A stretch of DNA of 32,049 nucleotides from Caulobacteraceae bacterium. GTDB taxonomy: Bacteria > Pseudomonadota > Alphaproteobacteria > Caulobacterales > Aquidulcibacteraceae. The stretch spans positions 1 through 32,049 of the forward strand of contig WRPF01000035.1 of the NCBI GenBank assembly GCA_009773335.1. Reading direction: 5' to 3'. Shown here piece by piece: positions 8,122-15,620 of the stretch. The number at the start of each line of letters is the position of its first letter. Positions within the stretch are counted from its first letter, which is position 1. The position numbers and the translations under genes were made by a program. Under the pieces are notes generated by a model. It was not told where the DNA came from. It saw only the letters and a list, made by a program, of their open reading frames with translations, and ran no database searches.

Positions 8122-8358
8122 GGCGCCTAGATTAGGGCGTTTTGCGGGAAAGTCCGCCCTTGGATGCGGGTACAAGGGCGGGCTCCCGCCGGTCGATCCG
8201 GGTCAGCCCGTTTGAGGCAGATCAATGCCGTTGACGCAAACGTGACTAAAATTTCTGACGCGAGCGTCATTTTTCATTGATCGGTGAACCGTCCCGGTAT
8301 AATTCAGACGCGAGAGGCGGCCACAAGGCTGCCCGTTGCGTTGTTCCGGGAGGACTTC
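8122..8358 (+). promoter_or_regulatory. promoter and palindromic operator candidate of the ferritin-like gene
   Basis: A perfect TATAAT -10 box is at 8298-8303. Candidate -35 boxes are TTGATC (8277-8282, spacer 15) or CATTGA (8275-8280, spacer 17). Just upstream lies the perfect inverted repeat TGACGC-GA-GCGTCA (8256-8269), and a further TGACGC half-site at 8232-8237. The spacing puts the palindrome at about -41 to -54 of the predicted transcript start, where a TetR-, MarR- or GntR-type regulator could act. The regulator itself is not in the window. The same gap also holds the start of the divergent metallopeptidase transcript. Confidence 0.55.
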
Positions 8359-9510
8359 ATGGCCGACGGCGCCCAGACCCCAATTCGCCAGATCACCAAG
8401 GACGAGGTGTACGACGCGGTGGCGCCGACCGACTTCGCGGCCCTGCTCGATATCGACCGCCACCTGAATCGCTCGTCGGCGTTCGACAAGATCATCTCGG
8501 CCACGCACGACCACTTCTGGGATCCGCTGGACAAGAAGTACATCGACTTCGACGCCGAGCCCTGGGATCTCGACACGCAGGACATGATGCCGGACGACAT
8601 GGTCCCGGCGCTGGCCACCGAGTACGTCTCCGGCCACTTCGCGGACAAGCCGGTCGAGCGCACGCGCTTCAAGAACGAGATGATGCGCTGGCAGCTGTCG
8701 GCCATCCTCCACGGCGAGCAGGGGGCGCTGAACCTTTCCGCATCGCTGTGCCACGTGCTGCGCGATCCCGGCGCGCAGGAATACGCCGCCAACCAGTGCC
8801 GCGAGGAAGGCCGTCACGTCACGGCGTTCGCCAAGTACATCAAGACGCGCTGGGGCTCGCCGCTGCCGTGCGGACAGGTGCTGGCGGATCTCCTCATCGA
8901 AATCGTCCACGCGCCGGAAGTCTACAAGAAGATCGTCGGCATGCAGATGCTGGTGGAAGGCCTCGCCATGGGCGCCTTCGCCACGTTCTACCAGCGCAGC
9001 CACGATCCGCTCGCGCGCAAGCTGATGCAGCTGGTGATGACGGACGAGGCGTTCCACCACAAGTTCGGCAAGATCTGGGCTGACCGCACGATCCCGAAAC
9101 TGTCGGCGGAAGAGCACGAGATCGTGGAGAACTGGGCGGCGCACTGCTTCCAGACGCTGCTGTTCAATCTCGTCGCGCCGCACCAGATGCGCGACATCTA
9201 CGCCCGCTTCGGCCTCGACCCGGACAAGGTGATGGCCGCGTTCCAGGAAATCGCCACGGACAACGAGCGCCGCGAGCAGATGAAGGAATCGACCAACATC
9301 TTCCGCGTGCTGGTGAAGACCCTGCTCAACGCCGGCATCATCACGGACCGCACGCGCGCCTTTTACGCCATGTACGTCGATCTCGACGAACTGAAGCACG
9401 AAGGCGACCGCATGGTCGGCGACGACATCGCCGAAGACGGCATCAGGTACCTGCAGACGATCAACTTCGGCATCAACACGGATTCGCTGTCGAAGGTCGC
9501 GGCTGAGTAA
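8359..9510 (+). CDS. ferritin-like diiron protein
   Basis: 383 residues, mostly helical. The spacing of carboxylate and histidine residues fits a four-helix-bundle diiron site: Glu120 (HGEQGAL), Glu150-x-x-His153 (REEGRH), Glu200 (VEGLAMG) and Glu230-x-x-His233 (DEAFHH). Proteins with this pattern are oxygen-activating oxidases, oxygenases or ferritin-like proteins; which one this is cannot be told, and it is larger than an iron-storage ferritin. Start: the ATG at 8359 has GGGAGG about 5 nt upstream, and 25 upstream codons are discarded. It is monocistronic, with a strong promoter and a strong terminator of its own. Confidence 0.8.
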   Translation: MADGAQTPIRQITKDEVYDAVAPTDFAALLDIDRHLNRSSAFDKIISATHDHFWDPLDKKYIDFDAEPWDLDTQDMMPDDMVPALATEYVSGHFADKPVERTRFKNEMMRWQLSAILHGEQGALNLSASLCHVLRDPGAQEYAANQCREEGRHVTAFAKYIKTRWGSPLPCGQVLADLLIEIVHAPEVYKKIVGMQMLVEGLAMGAFATFYQRSHDPLARKLMQLVMTDEAFHHKFGKIWADRTIPKLSAEEHEIVENWAAHCFQTLLFNLVAPHQMRDIYARFGLDPDKVMAAFQEIATDNERREQMKESTNIFRVLVKTLLNAGIITDRTRAFYAMYVDLDELKHEGDRMVGDDIAEDGIRYLQTINFGINTDSLSKVAAE

Positions 9511-9532
9511 CCTTCGCCTCGGAAGAAGAACG

Positions 9533-9567
9533 AAAGCCCCGGTGTCACCACCGGGGCTTTTTCTTTT
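9533..9567. terminator. strong intrinsic terminator after the ferritin-like gene
   Basis: A perfect 12-bp stem (AAAGCCCCGGTG, 9533-9544, with CACCGGGGCTTT, 9549-9560) closes a 4-nt loop and is followed by TTCTTTT. The A-rich 5' side lets it also terminate the convergent methyltransferase transcript. Confidence 0.9.
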
Positions 9568-9580
9568 CAGCAGACGGCGC

Positions 9581-10216
9581 TCACTGTCGCGGGATCGACG
9601 CTCGTCGCTTGGCTGCGATCAGAAGCATGGGCGTGTTGTGTTCACCGCGCAGGGCGTCGTGAACGTCGACCGCAAAGCCTGCCGCTTCGAGCGGCGCGAC
9701 AACGTCGGACAGGACATGGAAGCGATAGACTTCCGCAGGAAAGGCGCGCACCGCGGCTTCGTCCGCGCTGGTCCGGAACAGCAGGGCGAGACGGCCTCCC
9801 GGTTTGAGAACGCGGGCGATTTCCCGAAAGGCGGCCTCAAGATCGTTCCAGAAATAGATGACGTGCACGCACAGCGCCTTGTCGAAAGCGCCGTCCTCGA
9901 AGGGAAGAGCGGCCGCGCTGGCGACGACGATTTCAGCCTGGAACTTCCGCACCCGCCGCGTCGCGACCCTGGCCATCAGTTTCGACGGATCGGCGCCGAC
10001 GATGCGGCCCCCTTGCGCGCGCCGCGCCAGTTCGGCGAGGCTTCGGCCGGGGCCGCATCCGACATCGAGGACGCTCTCGCCCGGGCGAATGTCGAGCGCT
10101 TCGATGGCGCGCAGATTGTGACCCCAGGTCTCGCGCGCCATGACGAAGGCGATGAAGCGACCGAGGGGACCTTCGGCGCAGCGCGCCTGCTCGGCGATGA
10201 AACGCGGCCTACGCAT
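9581..10216 (-). CDS. class I SAM-dependent methyltransferase
   Basis: 211 residues. SAM-binding motif I is VLDVGCGPGRS (about residues 49-59), followed by an acidic motif II (VGADPS) and the post-motif segment REIARVLKPGGRLAL, all typical of the Methyltransf_11 group. It looks soluble. The acceptor is unknown. Its first 8 bases overlap the end of the small membrane protein gene, so it is probably the last gene of the hydroxylase operon, and a lipid or small-molecule substrate linked to that operon is a reasonable guess. Confidence 0.85.
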   Translation of the reverse strand: MRRPRFIAEQARCAEGPLGRFIAFVMARETWGHNLRAIEALDIRPGESVLDVGCGPGRSLAELARRAQGGRIVGADPSKLMARVATRRVRKFQAEIVVASAAALPFEDGAFDKALCVHVIYFWNDLEAAFREIARVLKPGGRLALLFRTSADEAAVRAFPAEVYRFHVLSDVVAPLEAAGFAVDVHDALRGEHNTPMLLIAAKRRASIPRQ

Positions 10217-10430
10217 GGACCGTCCCCCGTGTCCGCGCCAGGCGAACGCCGCTGAAGTAGCTGAGGACGAAGCCGAGATTGGCCGCGCCGAAGCCGATGG
10301 TGAGCTCGTTCACGCCGGCGATGCAACTCTGCGGGATGACGATGAGGTAGCCAATGCCGAGCGTCGGGATGAGGTGCAGCGCGAGGGGAATGTAGACGAG
10401 CGCACGCGGGAAGGAGCGGGAAGCGCTCAT
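10209..10430 (-). CDS. small two-helix membrane protein
   Basis: 73 residues with two hydrophobic segments (roughly 9-31 and 41-60) and a short basic tail. I recognise no family. The case for a real gene is its position: its ATG overlaps the hydroxylase stop in an ATGA, and its own end overlaps the methyltransferase start by 8 bases. All three are thus likely translated together. Confidence 0.65.
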   Translation of the reverse strand: MSASRSFPRALVYIPLALHLIPTLGIGYLIVIPQSCIAGVNELTIGFGAANLGFVLSYFSGVRLARTRGTVHA

Positions 10431-11719
10431 TGCTGAAGCCCCCGCACGGCGTTGAGGATGTCATCCGGTTTGCGCCAGGTCTGCGTCTGGCAAACGATGT
10501 TCAAAGCGCAGCCCTTGAGAACCAGCGCACCGTTCCGCAGTCTGATCTCGCCGGTGTAGGTGCGACCGTCATCGGGGTTGTAGAGCGAGCCGCCGGTCCA
10601 GACACCCGGAGAGGTCTCGCGCATGCCCCGGATGATTTCGACGCCCACCAGAGAGCGATTGCGCAGCGCGGGGTCTGGATTGCGCCGGTCATTTCGCGGA
10701 CGGGCGCGTTCGTCTGCGATCTCCCAAAGCCAGATGATGCGGCCGCACAATGTGTCGGGCGCGCCCTGGCAGGCGCTGAACCTGACGAGCGAGCCGAAGC
10801 CGCGTGTCGCCCAGTCGCCGGCAATGCTCTGCGTCGCCTCCGCACGGGCGTCCGTTGCGGCGCCGCCGAGAAGAAGCGCGCCGACCAGCAGCGCGGCGGC
10901 TGCCTTGGCCGGCGCCCGCACTGGCGCGCGCAGCGGCTTGCGGACCGCCTGCGCGAAGCGCGCGTGATACTCCGGGTGCTCGGTGCCCATCAGGCGGTCC
11001 CAGAAGGTGAAGTAGAGGCCGTAGTTCCAGCCCGCCTGCGCGTGGTGCAGGTCGTGGTGCGTGGTGGTGGTCAGCCAGTCGAACAAGGGCCGGCCGTCCT
11101 TGGTGGCGGGCATCAGCTCGTAGCCGGCGTGGCCCATCGTGTTGCGCACGATCTGGTGCAGCATGAAGAGGCCCGTGACCTCCCACTGCGTCGGCACGAG
11201 GATCATCCACGCGGGCACGAAGCTGGCCATCACCGCCGCCTCGCCGAGGTCGAAGCTGTAGGCGGTGAAGGGGGTGGGGTTCATGCTCCGGTGGTGGCGG
11301 CGGTGGAACGCACGGAAGAGCTGCGGGCGATGCAGCAGCCGGTGCGCCCAGTAGAAGTAGGCGTCGTGCGCGATGATCATCAGCACGAGGCTCCCCCAGA
11401 ACCACGCCGGCCCCCAGCTCGCGGCCAGCTTCGGTCCCGGCAGCCATCCGGCGCGGTCGAGCAGGAAGGTGGCGAGCCCTATGGTCGAGAAGATCGCCAC
11501 GGAACGGATCGAGACGAGGAACTCCACGATCATCTGCCGCGCGGGCGGGTTGTCCGCCCGGATCTTGCGGCCCGCGAGTGGGCGCTGGAGCACGACCCAG
11601 AGCGTGAGCCAGACGCCGACGGCGAAGATCACGTAGCGCGAGACATCGTGAAAGGTGCTGCCCAGCCAGTTCTCGGCGATGGGGTTGCCGGCGGCGAGGG
11701 TGTGGATGAGGTCGTGCAT
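10427..11719 (-). CDS. fatty acid hydroxylase (sterol desaturase family) fused to a DUF2147 domain
   Basis: 430 residues. Residues 1-262 are a membrane hydroxylase with several hydrophobic helices and the diiron histidine boxes HDAYFYWAHRLLH (118-130), HRRHH (139-143) and HHDLHH (221-226). A second hydrophobic segment (AAAALLVGALLLGG, 273-286), ending in an AxA-like DARA, resembles an internal signal peptide. Residues 298-420 form a DUF2147 domain (GDWATRG, LCGRIIWLWE, RNRSLVGVEI, YNPDDGRTYTGEI, QTQTWRKPDD), normally a separate secreted protein. An in-frame GTG at 10921 (residue 267) could start a free DUF2147 protein, but has no ribosome-binding site. The ATG at 11719 has GGAGA about 8 nt upstream. 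The substrate is probably a lipid; the AraC-type gene upstream is the likely regulator. Confidence 0.85.
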   Translation of the reverse strand: MHDLIHTLAAGNPIAENWLGSTFHDVSRYVIFAVGVWLTLWVVLQRPLAGRKIRADNPPARQMIVEFLVSIRSVAIFSTIGLATFLLDRAGWLPGPKLAASWGPAWFWGSLVLMIIAHDAYFYWAHRLLHRPQLFRAFHRRHHRSMNPTPFTAYSFDLGEAAVMASFVPAWMILVPTQWEVTGLFMLHQIVRNTMGHAGYELMPATKDGRPLFDWLTTTTHHDLHHAQAGWNYGLYFTFWDRLMGTEHPEYHARFAQAVRKPLRAPVRAPAKAAAALLVGALLLGGAATDARAEATQSIAGDWATRGFGSLVRFSACQGAPDTLCGRIIWLWEIADERARPRNDRRNPDPALRNRSLVGVEIIRGMRETSPGVWTGGSLYNPDDGRTYTGEIRLRNGALVLKGCALNIVCQTQTWRKPDDILNAVRGLQQ

Positions 11720-11813
11720 CGTGCAGTCTCCGGGCTGGTTGCGGAGCCTGCAGATGGATCGGCGGGTGCTGTCGGGTCTCGCCGCGCCCGGAAAAGGCGC
11801 GCCGTTTCCGGAA

Positions 11814-12884
11814 TCAGCGAGGGTTTCCGGAATTCGGCGAGGCCGATTGCAGCGTCTGGTTGCGGAACTCGGTCGGCGTGAGGCCGGTGGCCTCCTTGAA
11901 CGCGCGGTTGAACGGCCCCAGCGAGCCGAAGCCGAGATCGAACGCGAGGGCGGCGACCGTGCGCGTGGCGTTGTCGGGCGCGGCGAGCGCGGCCTTCGCG
12001 GCCTCGATGCGGTGGGCGTTGACGAAGGCGGCGAAGTTGCGGTGCCCAAGATGGCCGTTGATGACCCGGCGCACGCGATGCTCCGGCGCGCCCAACTTTT
12101 CGGCCAGCGTGCCGATGGTCAGCCCCTCCGTGCGCCAGAGCGCATCCTTCTCCATCACGGCCGCGAGGCGGGCGGCGATGACGCGGTCCTGCGGATCGCC
12201 GTCGGGTTCAGGCGCCGCGACCGTGGCTGCAGTCACCCGTCCGAACAGGCCCGCGCGCAGCTTGAGGAAAGCGGCCGCCCCGGCGAAGCTGAAGGCCGCC
12301 AGGCTCGCTGAGCCGGCGATGCGATGCCACGCCGCGTCGTAGCCCATGGCTTCCGAAATCTCGAAGCTCGAGAGCACGATCATGTAGACCGCCACCGCGC
12401 CGAGGAAGGGTCCCCGCAGCTGCCGGCGCGCCTCGACGAGGTCGCCGCGCCAGCTGCGGGCGATGAAGAAGATCGCGTGCAGCGCCAGCACGGCCTCGAT
12501 CAGGTTGTGGCCGATCCAGATCTTCTGCCGGACGCCGTCGGGCGCATCGGCGCCGGCCATGCCGACCACGAACAGCAGCGCCACCGGCGCCAGCGTGCGC
12601 CATCCGAGCTTCTGGTCCTCGAACAGCACGTACAGGAAGAGCCACGTGTATCCCGCGCCGGCAACGGAAAGGACCCACACTGCCGGCATGACGGGCGCAA
12701 AGATGACGTGCAGCGCCTCCGAGGAGTTGATCGCGTAGGTGATGGTGGCGAGGCAGAACAGCGCCCCGGCGATCCGGGCGTGGATGGAGACGCCTTCGCG
12801 CGCCAGACCGACCCCAGTCGCTGCAAGGCACCCGCAGGCGACGCCGCGGAGGAAAATGTCCCAGATGAGTGCGTCGCCAGTCAT
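11814..12884 (-). CDS. AraC-family regulator with membrane N-terminal domain
   Basis: 356 residues. The first 215 or so hold about seven hydrophobic segments, so the protein is probably in the inner membrane. After a linker, residues 240-342 form an AraC-type double helix-turn-helix (LTIGTLAEKLGAPEHRVRRVIN, then ALAFDLGFGSLGPFNRAFKEATGLTPTEFR). Membrane-bound AraC regulators of this layout often sense lipophilic or envelope signals and control a neighbouring gene, here most likely the hydroxylase operon 94 bp downstream on the same strand. The start at 12884 has AGGAG 9 nt upstream, which also overlaps a GCTAGGAG sequence that could be a -10 box. Confidence 0.88.
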   Translation of the reverse strand: MTGDALIWDIFLRGVACGCLAATGVGLAREGVSIHARIAGALFCLATITYAINSSEALHVIFAPVMPAVWVLSVAGAGYTWLFLYVLFEDQKLGWRTLAPVALLFVVGMAGADAPDGVRQKIWIGHNLIEAVLALHAIFFIARSWRGDLVEARRQLRGPFLGAVAVYMIVLSSFEISEAMGYDAAWHRIAGSASLAAFSFAGAAAFLKLRAGLFGRVTAATVAAPEPDGDPQDRVIAARLAAVMEKDALWRTEGLTIGTLAEKLGAPEHRVRRVINGHLGHRNFAAFVNAHRIEAAKAALAAPDNATRTVAALAFDLGFGSLGPFNRAFKEATGLTPTEFRNQTLQSASPNSGNPR

Positions 12885-12951
12885 GCCGGCTGGCTCCTAG
12901 CATGCCGCGCGCGCCGCTTCGACAAGGACGGACCCTGCGGTAGAAATCGCC

Positions 12952-13413
12952 ATGGCCATCACGGACCCCGCACCCTCCCGGCCGGAAATCACCCAGGCGC
13001 TGGCGCGCGGCGTCCAGCGGCTGCTGATCCAGCGCAACTATGCGCCGCTGCTCGAGTTCACGCTCGGCAATGGCAGGCGCGCCGACATCATGGCGCTCGG
13101 GCCCAAGGGCGACATCCTCATCGTGGAGACGAAATCGGGCGTCGAGGACTTCATCGTCGACATGAAGTGGCCGGAATACCGCGACTACTGCGATGCGTTC
13201 TATTTCGCTGTGACCGTGGATTTTCCGCAGGCGCTGGTCCCCGAGGACGTCGGGCTCATCATCGCCGATGGTTTCGGCGGCGAAATCGTCCGCGAAGCGC
13301 CGCGCCTTTCGCTGGCCGGCGCGAGGCGGAAGGCGGTGACGCTCTCGTTCGCCCGGCTGGCCGCCGCCAGGCTCCTCGGCGCGCCGCTTCCCGATCCTGC
13401 GACGGAAACATGA
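12952..13413 (+). CDS. mmcB: MmcB family DNA repair protein
   Basis: 153 residues, standard length for MmcB, an alphaproteobacterial protein named for mitomycin C sensitivity in Caulobacter. The core fits a PD-(D/E)xK nuclease fold: Asp45 in RRADIMAL and Glu59-Thr-Lys61 in ILIVETKSG. It is expected to act on damaged DNA in the cytoplasm. No ribosome-binding site is seen before the ATG; TAGAAA lies 5 nt upstream. I see no clear LexA box in the 67-bp gap shared with the divergent AraC gene, but I could not search for one rigorously. Confidence 0.88.
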   Translation: MAITDPAPSRPEITQALARGVQRLLIQRNYAPLLEFTLGNGRRADIMALGPKGDILIVETKSGVEDFIVDMKWPEYRDYCDAFYFAVTVDFPQALVPEDVGLIIADGFGGEIVREAPRLSLAGARRKAVTLSFARLAAARLLGAPLPDPATET

Positions 13414-13491
13414 AATTCGTCGTCAGGTCATGGACTTGGAGCCCGACTCAACCGACCTCACGACTGCACGCGTCAGCAAGGAGTGCGAGCG

Positions 13492-13683
13492 ATGTCATCG
13501 TCGGAAGTCCGGACCGTTCTGCTTGTCACGAAGATCGATCGCGCTGCGGTCGACAAGGAAATCGCCGAACACGGCGCCGCGCTCATCGAGCCCCCGCAGA
13601 CGGATGACTGCGAAGTGCGCTCGGTCGTCGGCGACTATGTGTACTGGGCGGCCGACATCGAGATCGAAGTCGAAGAAGACTAG
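13492..13683 (+). CDS. small acidic protein of unknown function
   Basis: 63 residues, with a strongly acidic C-terminus (ADIEIEVEED) and no signal peptide. A good ribosome-binding site, AAGGAG (13478-13483), is 8 nt before the ATG, which argues for a translated gene and against the GTG at 13483. I recognise no family. The gene converges on the DJ-1-type gene with 3 bases between the stops. Confidence 0.6.
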   Translation: MSSSEVRTVLLVTKIDRAAVDKEIAEHGAALIEPPQTDDCEVRSVVGDYVYWAADIEIEVEED

Positions 13684-13686
13684 ACC

Positions 13687-14361
13687 CTACTTGTTCTGCG
13701 TCGCGGCGGCGAGGGCGGTCTTGAACGCCTCGTGCCGCGATGCGTAGCGGTTGACCATGCCGTCGCGCACGGCCGCAGGCGCCCGTTCGGGCGATCCTGA
13801 ATCGAACGGCGGCGCTGGATCGTATTCGATCGCCAGCTGAATACTCTGCGCGACATCCGTTCCGGCTATTTCCGCCGCGACGGTCAGCGCGAAATCTATC
13901 CCCGCCGTCACGCCGCCGCCGGTGAACGTGTTCCCGTCGCGGACTACGCGCGCCTTTTCGGGCGTTGCGCCCACCAGCGGCAGGAAGTCCCGGTACGCCC
14001 AGTGCGTCGTCGCGCGCTTGCCATTGAGTAGGCCGGCGGCGCCGAGGATGAACGCGCCGGTGCATACGCTCGTCACGTATTTCGCACGCGCCCCCTGACG
14101 CTTCACGAAATCAATCGTCTCCGCATCCGCCATCGCCTGATCGACGCCGAACCCGCCGGGAATGCAGATCAGGTCGAGCGGCGGGCAGTCGGCGAACGTC
14201 GTGGTCGGCAGCAGCGACAAACCGCAATCCGACGGCACGGGATCGAGCGTCTTCGCGACGATGTGTGTCTGCGCGCCGGGCAGGCGATGCAGCACCTGCA
14301 GCGGCCCGGTAAAATCGAGCTGCGTGAGGTTGGGGAAGATGACGAAGCCGGACTGGAACAT
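13687..14361 (-). CDS. DJ-1/PfpI family protein, isonitrile hydratase-like
   Basis: 224 residues. The N-terminus FVIFPNLTQLDFTGPLQVL, the block LPTTTFADCPPLDLICIPGG, the nucleophile elbow VTSVCTGAFILGAAGLL with Cys100, and TGGGVTAGIDFAL all match Pseudomonas isonitrile hydratase as I recall it. In that enzyme an Asp/Cys pair (about residues 17 and 101) adds water to isonitriles to give N-formamides; here Asp16 and Cys100 fit. Without a biochemical test the substrate remains open, since the DJ-1 superfamily is broad. TAGGCT lies 6 nt before the ATG on the coding strand, with no ribosome-binding site. Confidence 0.85.
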   Translation of the reverse strand: MFQSGFVIFPNLTQLDFTGPLQVLHRLPGAQTHIVAKTLDPVPSDCGLSLLPTTTFADCPPLDLICIPGGFGVDQAMADAETIDFVKRQGARAKYVTSVCTGAFILGAAGLLNGKRATTHWAYRDFLPLVGATPEKARVVRDGNTFTGGGVTAGIDFALTVAAEIAGTDVAQSIQLAIEYDPAPPFDSGSPERAPAAVRDGMVNRYASRHEAFKTALAAATQNK

Positions 14362-14485
14362 GGGCCCAGCCTAGCGATTGCGTGGCCGCCGGGACAGCGC
14401 ATTCCGTTGAGCGGCGCGTCCGAAAATGGCCGGCGCCCGTCGCGGCGCGACACTAGGAATGCGCTCAAGACACAGGAGCGTTCCC

Positions 14486-14953
14486 ATGACTGCATTCATC
14501 GTCCACCCCCTCGATCCGCAAGCCGCCGTCGCCGCCGCCGCACGCTTTGAGCAGAACGATCCTGAAGTGCGGCTGGTCGAAGTCACGGCGCCGGTGGGGT
14601 TTCCATGCCGCGTCACTCTCGGTTGGGCGAAGCCGGGCGAGAAGGTGCTGCTCTTCAAGCACAACCCGTTCGATGCCGCCTCGCCATACGCCGAGCAGGG
14701 ACCGGTCTTCGCACGCCGGTCCGCCGACGCCAGCGTTCTGGCGGCAAATGAAACGCCGGCCTACATCGCCGACGTTCCGCTGATCGTCGTGCGCGGCTAC
14801 GATGACACGACGTCGATTGTTCACGCGGATGTCGCGCCGGGGCGCGATTGCGCGACGGCGATCAGGCGTGCGTTCGAGAACGACGCTGTTGAATACGTCC
14901 ACGTGCGGGCGGCGGCTTACGGCTGTTTCCAGTTCCGCGTCGATCGTGTGTGA
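14486..14953 (+). CDS. DUF1203 family protein
   Basis: 155 residues. The block CRVTLGWAKPGEKVLLFKHNPFDAASPYAEQGPVF (from Cys41) is the hallmark of the DUF1203 family, whose function is not known. It is cytoplasmic. The ATG at 14486 has AGGAG about 7 nt upstream, and a CTAGGAAT sequence at 14453-14460 may be its -10 box. It is divergent from the DJ-1-type gene and is followed after 16 bases by the convergent regA stop. Confidence 0.82.
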   Translation: MTAFIVHPLDPQAAVAAAARFEQNDPEVRLVEVTAPVGFPCRVTLGWAKPGEKVLLFKHNPFDAASPYAEQGPVFARRSADASVLAANETPAYIADVPLIVVRGYDDTTSIVHADVAPGRDCATAIRRAFENDAVEYVHVRAAAYGCFQFRVDRV

Positions 14954-14969
14954 ACGGAAAGCGTCGAGT

Positions 14970-15521
14970 TCACCGCGGCGCGCGCTTCGCCAGGATGCGC
15001 TGCAGCGTGCGACGGTGCATGTTCAGGCGGCGCGCGGTTTCCGAGACGTTGTGACCGCAGAGTTCATACACACGCTGGATGTGCTCCCAGCGCACGCGGT
15101 CCGCGCTCATCGGGTTTTCCGGCGGCGCGGGCTTGTCGTTCGGCAGCGCGAGCAGGGCCTTCACCACATCCTCGGGATCGGCCGGCTTGGCGAGATAGTC
15201 GAGCGCGCCGGCCTTCACGGCCGCGACCGCAGTGGCGATATTGCCGTAGCCCGTGAGCATCACGACCTTGCAGTCCGGCCGGCGGCGATGCAGCTCCTCG
15301 ACCACCGAAAGCCCGGTGCCGTCCTCGAGCCGCAGGTCGAGCACTGCGTATTGCGGCGGCTTGCTGCGCGCGAAGTCGATGGCTTCGCTGACGCTGCCTA
15401 GCGCCGTAACCTCGAAGCCGCGCCCTTCGAGCGCGCGGGCCAGCCGCGTACGGAACGGTGCATCGTCATCGAGCACCAGGAGCGTGTTTTCGCCGGGAAA
15501 TTCGATGGGGGTCGTGTTCAT
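14970..15521 (-). CDS. regA: redox response regulator RegA/ActR/PrrA
   Basis: 183 residues. The receiver domain has the acidic pocket LVLDDD (15-20), phospho-acceptor Asp62 (AVLDLRL) and Lys112. The C-terminus NVSETARRLNMHRRTLQRI is the nearly invariant Fis-type helix-turn-helix of the RegA/ActR/PrrA family. This factor controls respiration, cytochrome and carbon or nitrogen genes according to redox state. It lies 99 bp downstream of its kinase regB on the same strand. The start MNTTPIEFPGENTLLVLDDD fits the family; the ribosome-binding site is weak. The 26 codons further upstream do not look like protein. Confidence 0.95.
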   Translation of the reverse strand: MNTTPIEFPGENTLLVLDDDAPFRTRLARALEGRGFEVTALGSVSEAIDFARSKPPQYAVLDLRLEDGTGLSVVEELHRRRPDCKVVMLTGYGNIATAVAAVKAGALDYLAKPADPEDVVKALLALPNDKPAPPENPMSADRVRWEHIQRVYELCGHNVSETARRLNMHRRTLQRILAKRAPR

Positions 15522-15620
15522 TTCGGATCGGGACCTGATGTGAAAAATCTGATAGCAAACTGCCACACTTCGCGCCTGCAAACCAACTGATACCCCCACA
15601 TAGCCGCCATGCGTCGCCCA
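15522..15620 (-). promoter_or_regulatory. regB-regA intergenic gap, possible regA promoter
   Basis: 99 bp between two partner genes on the same strand. On the coding strand it contains GCTATCAG followed by ATTTTTCAC about 30 nt before the regA ATG, similar to the GCTANAWC type of -10 box. A separate regA promoter is therefore possible, but no good -35 box is seen. Confidence 0.3.
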
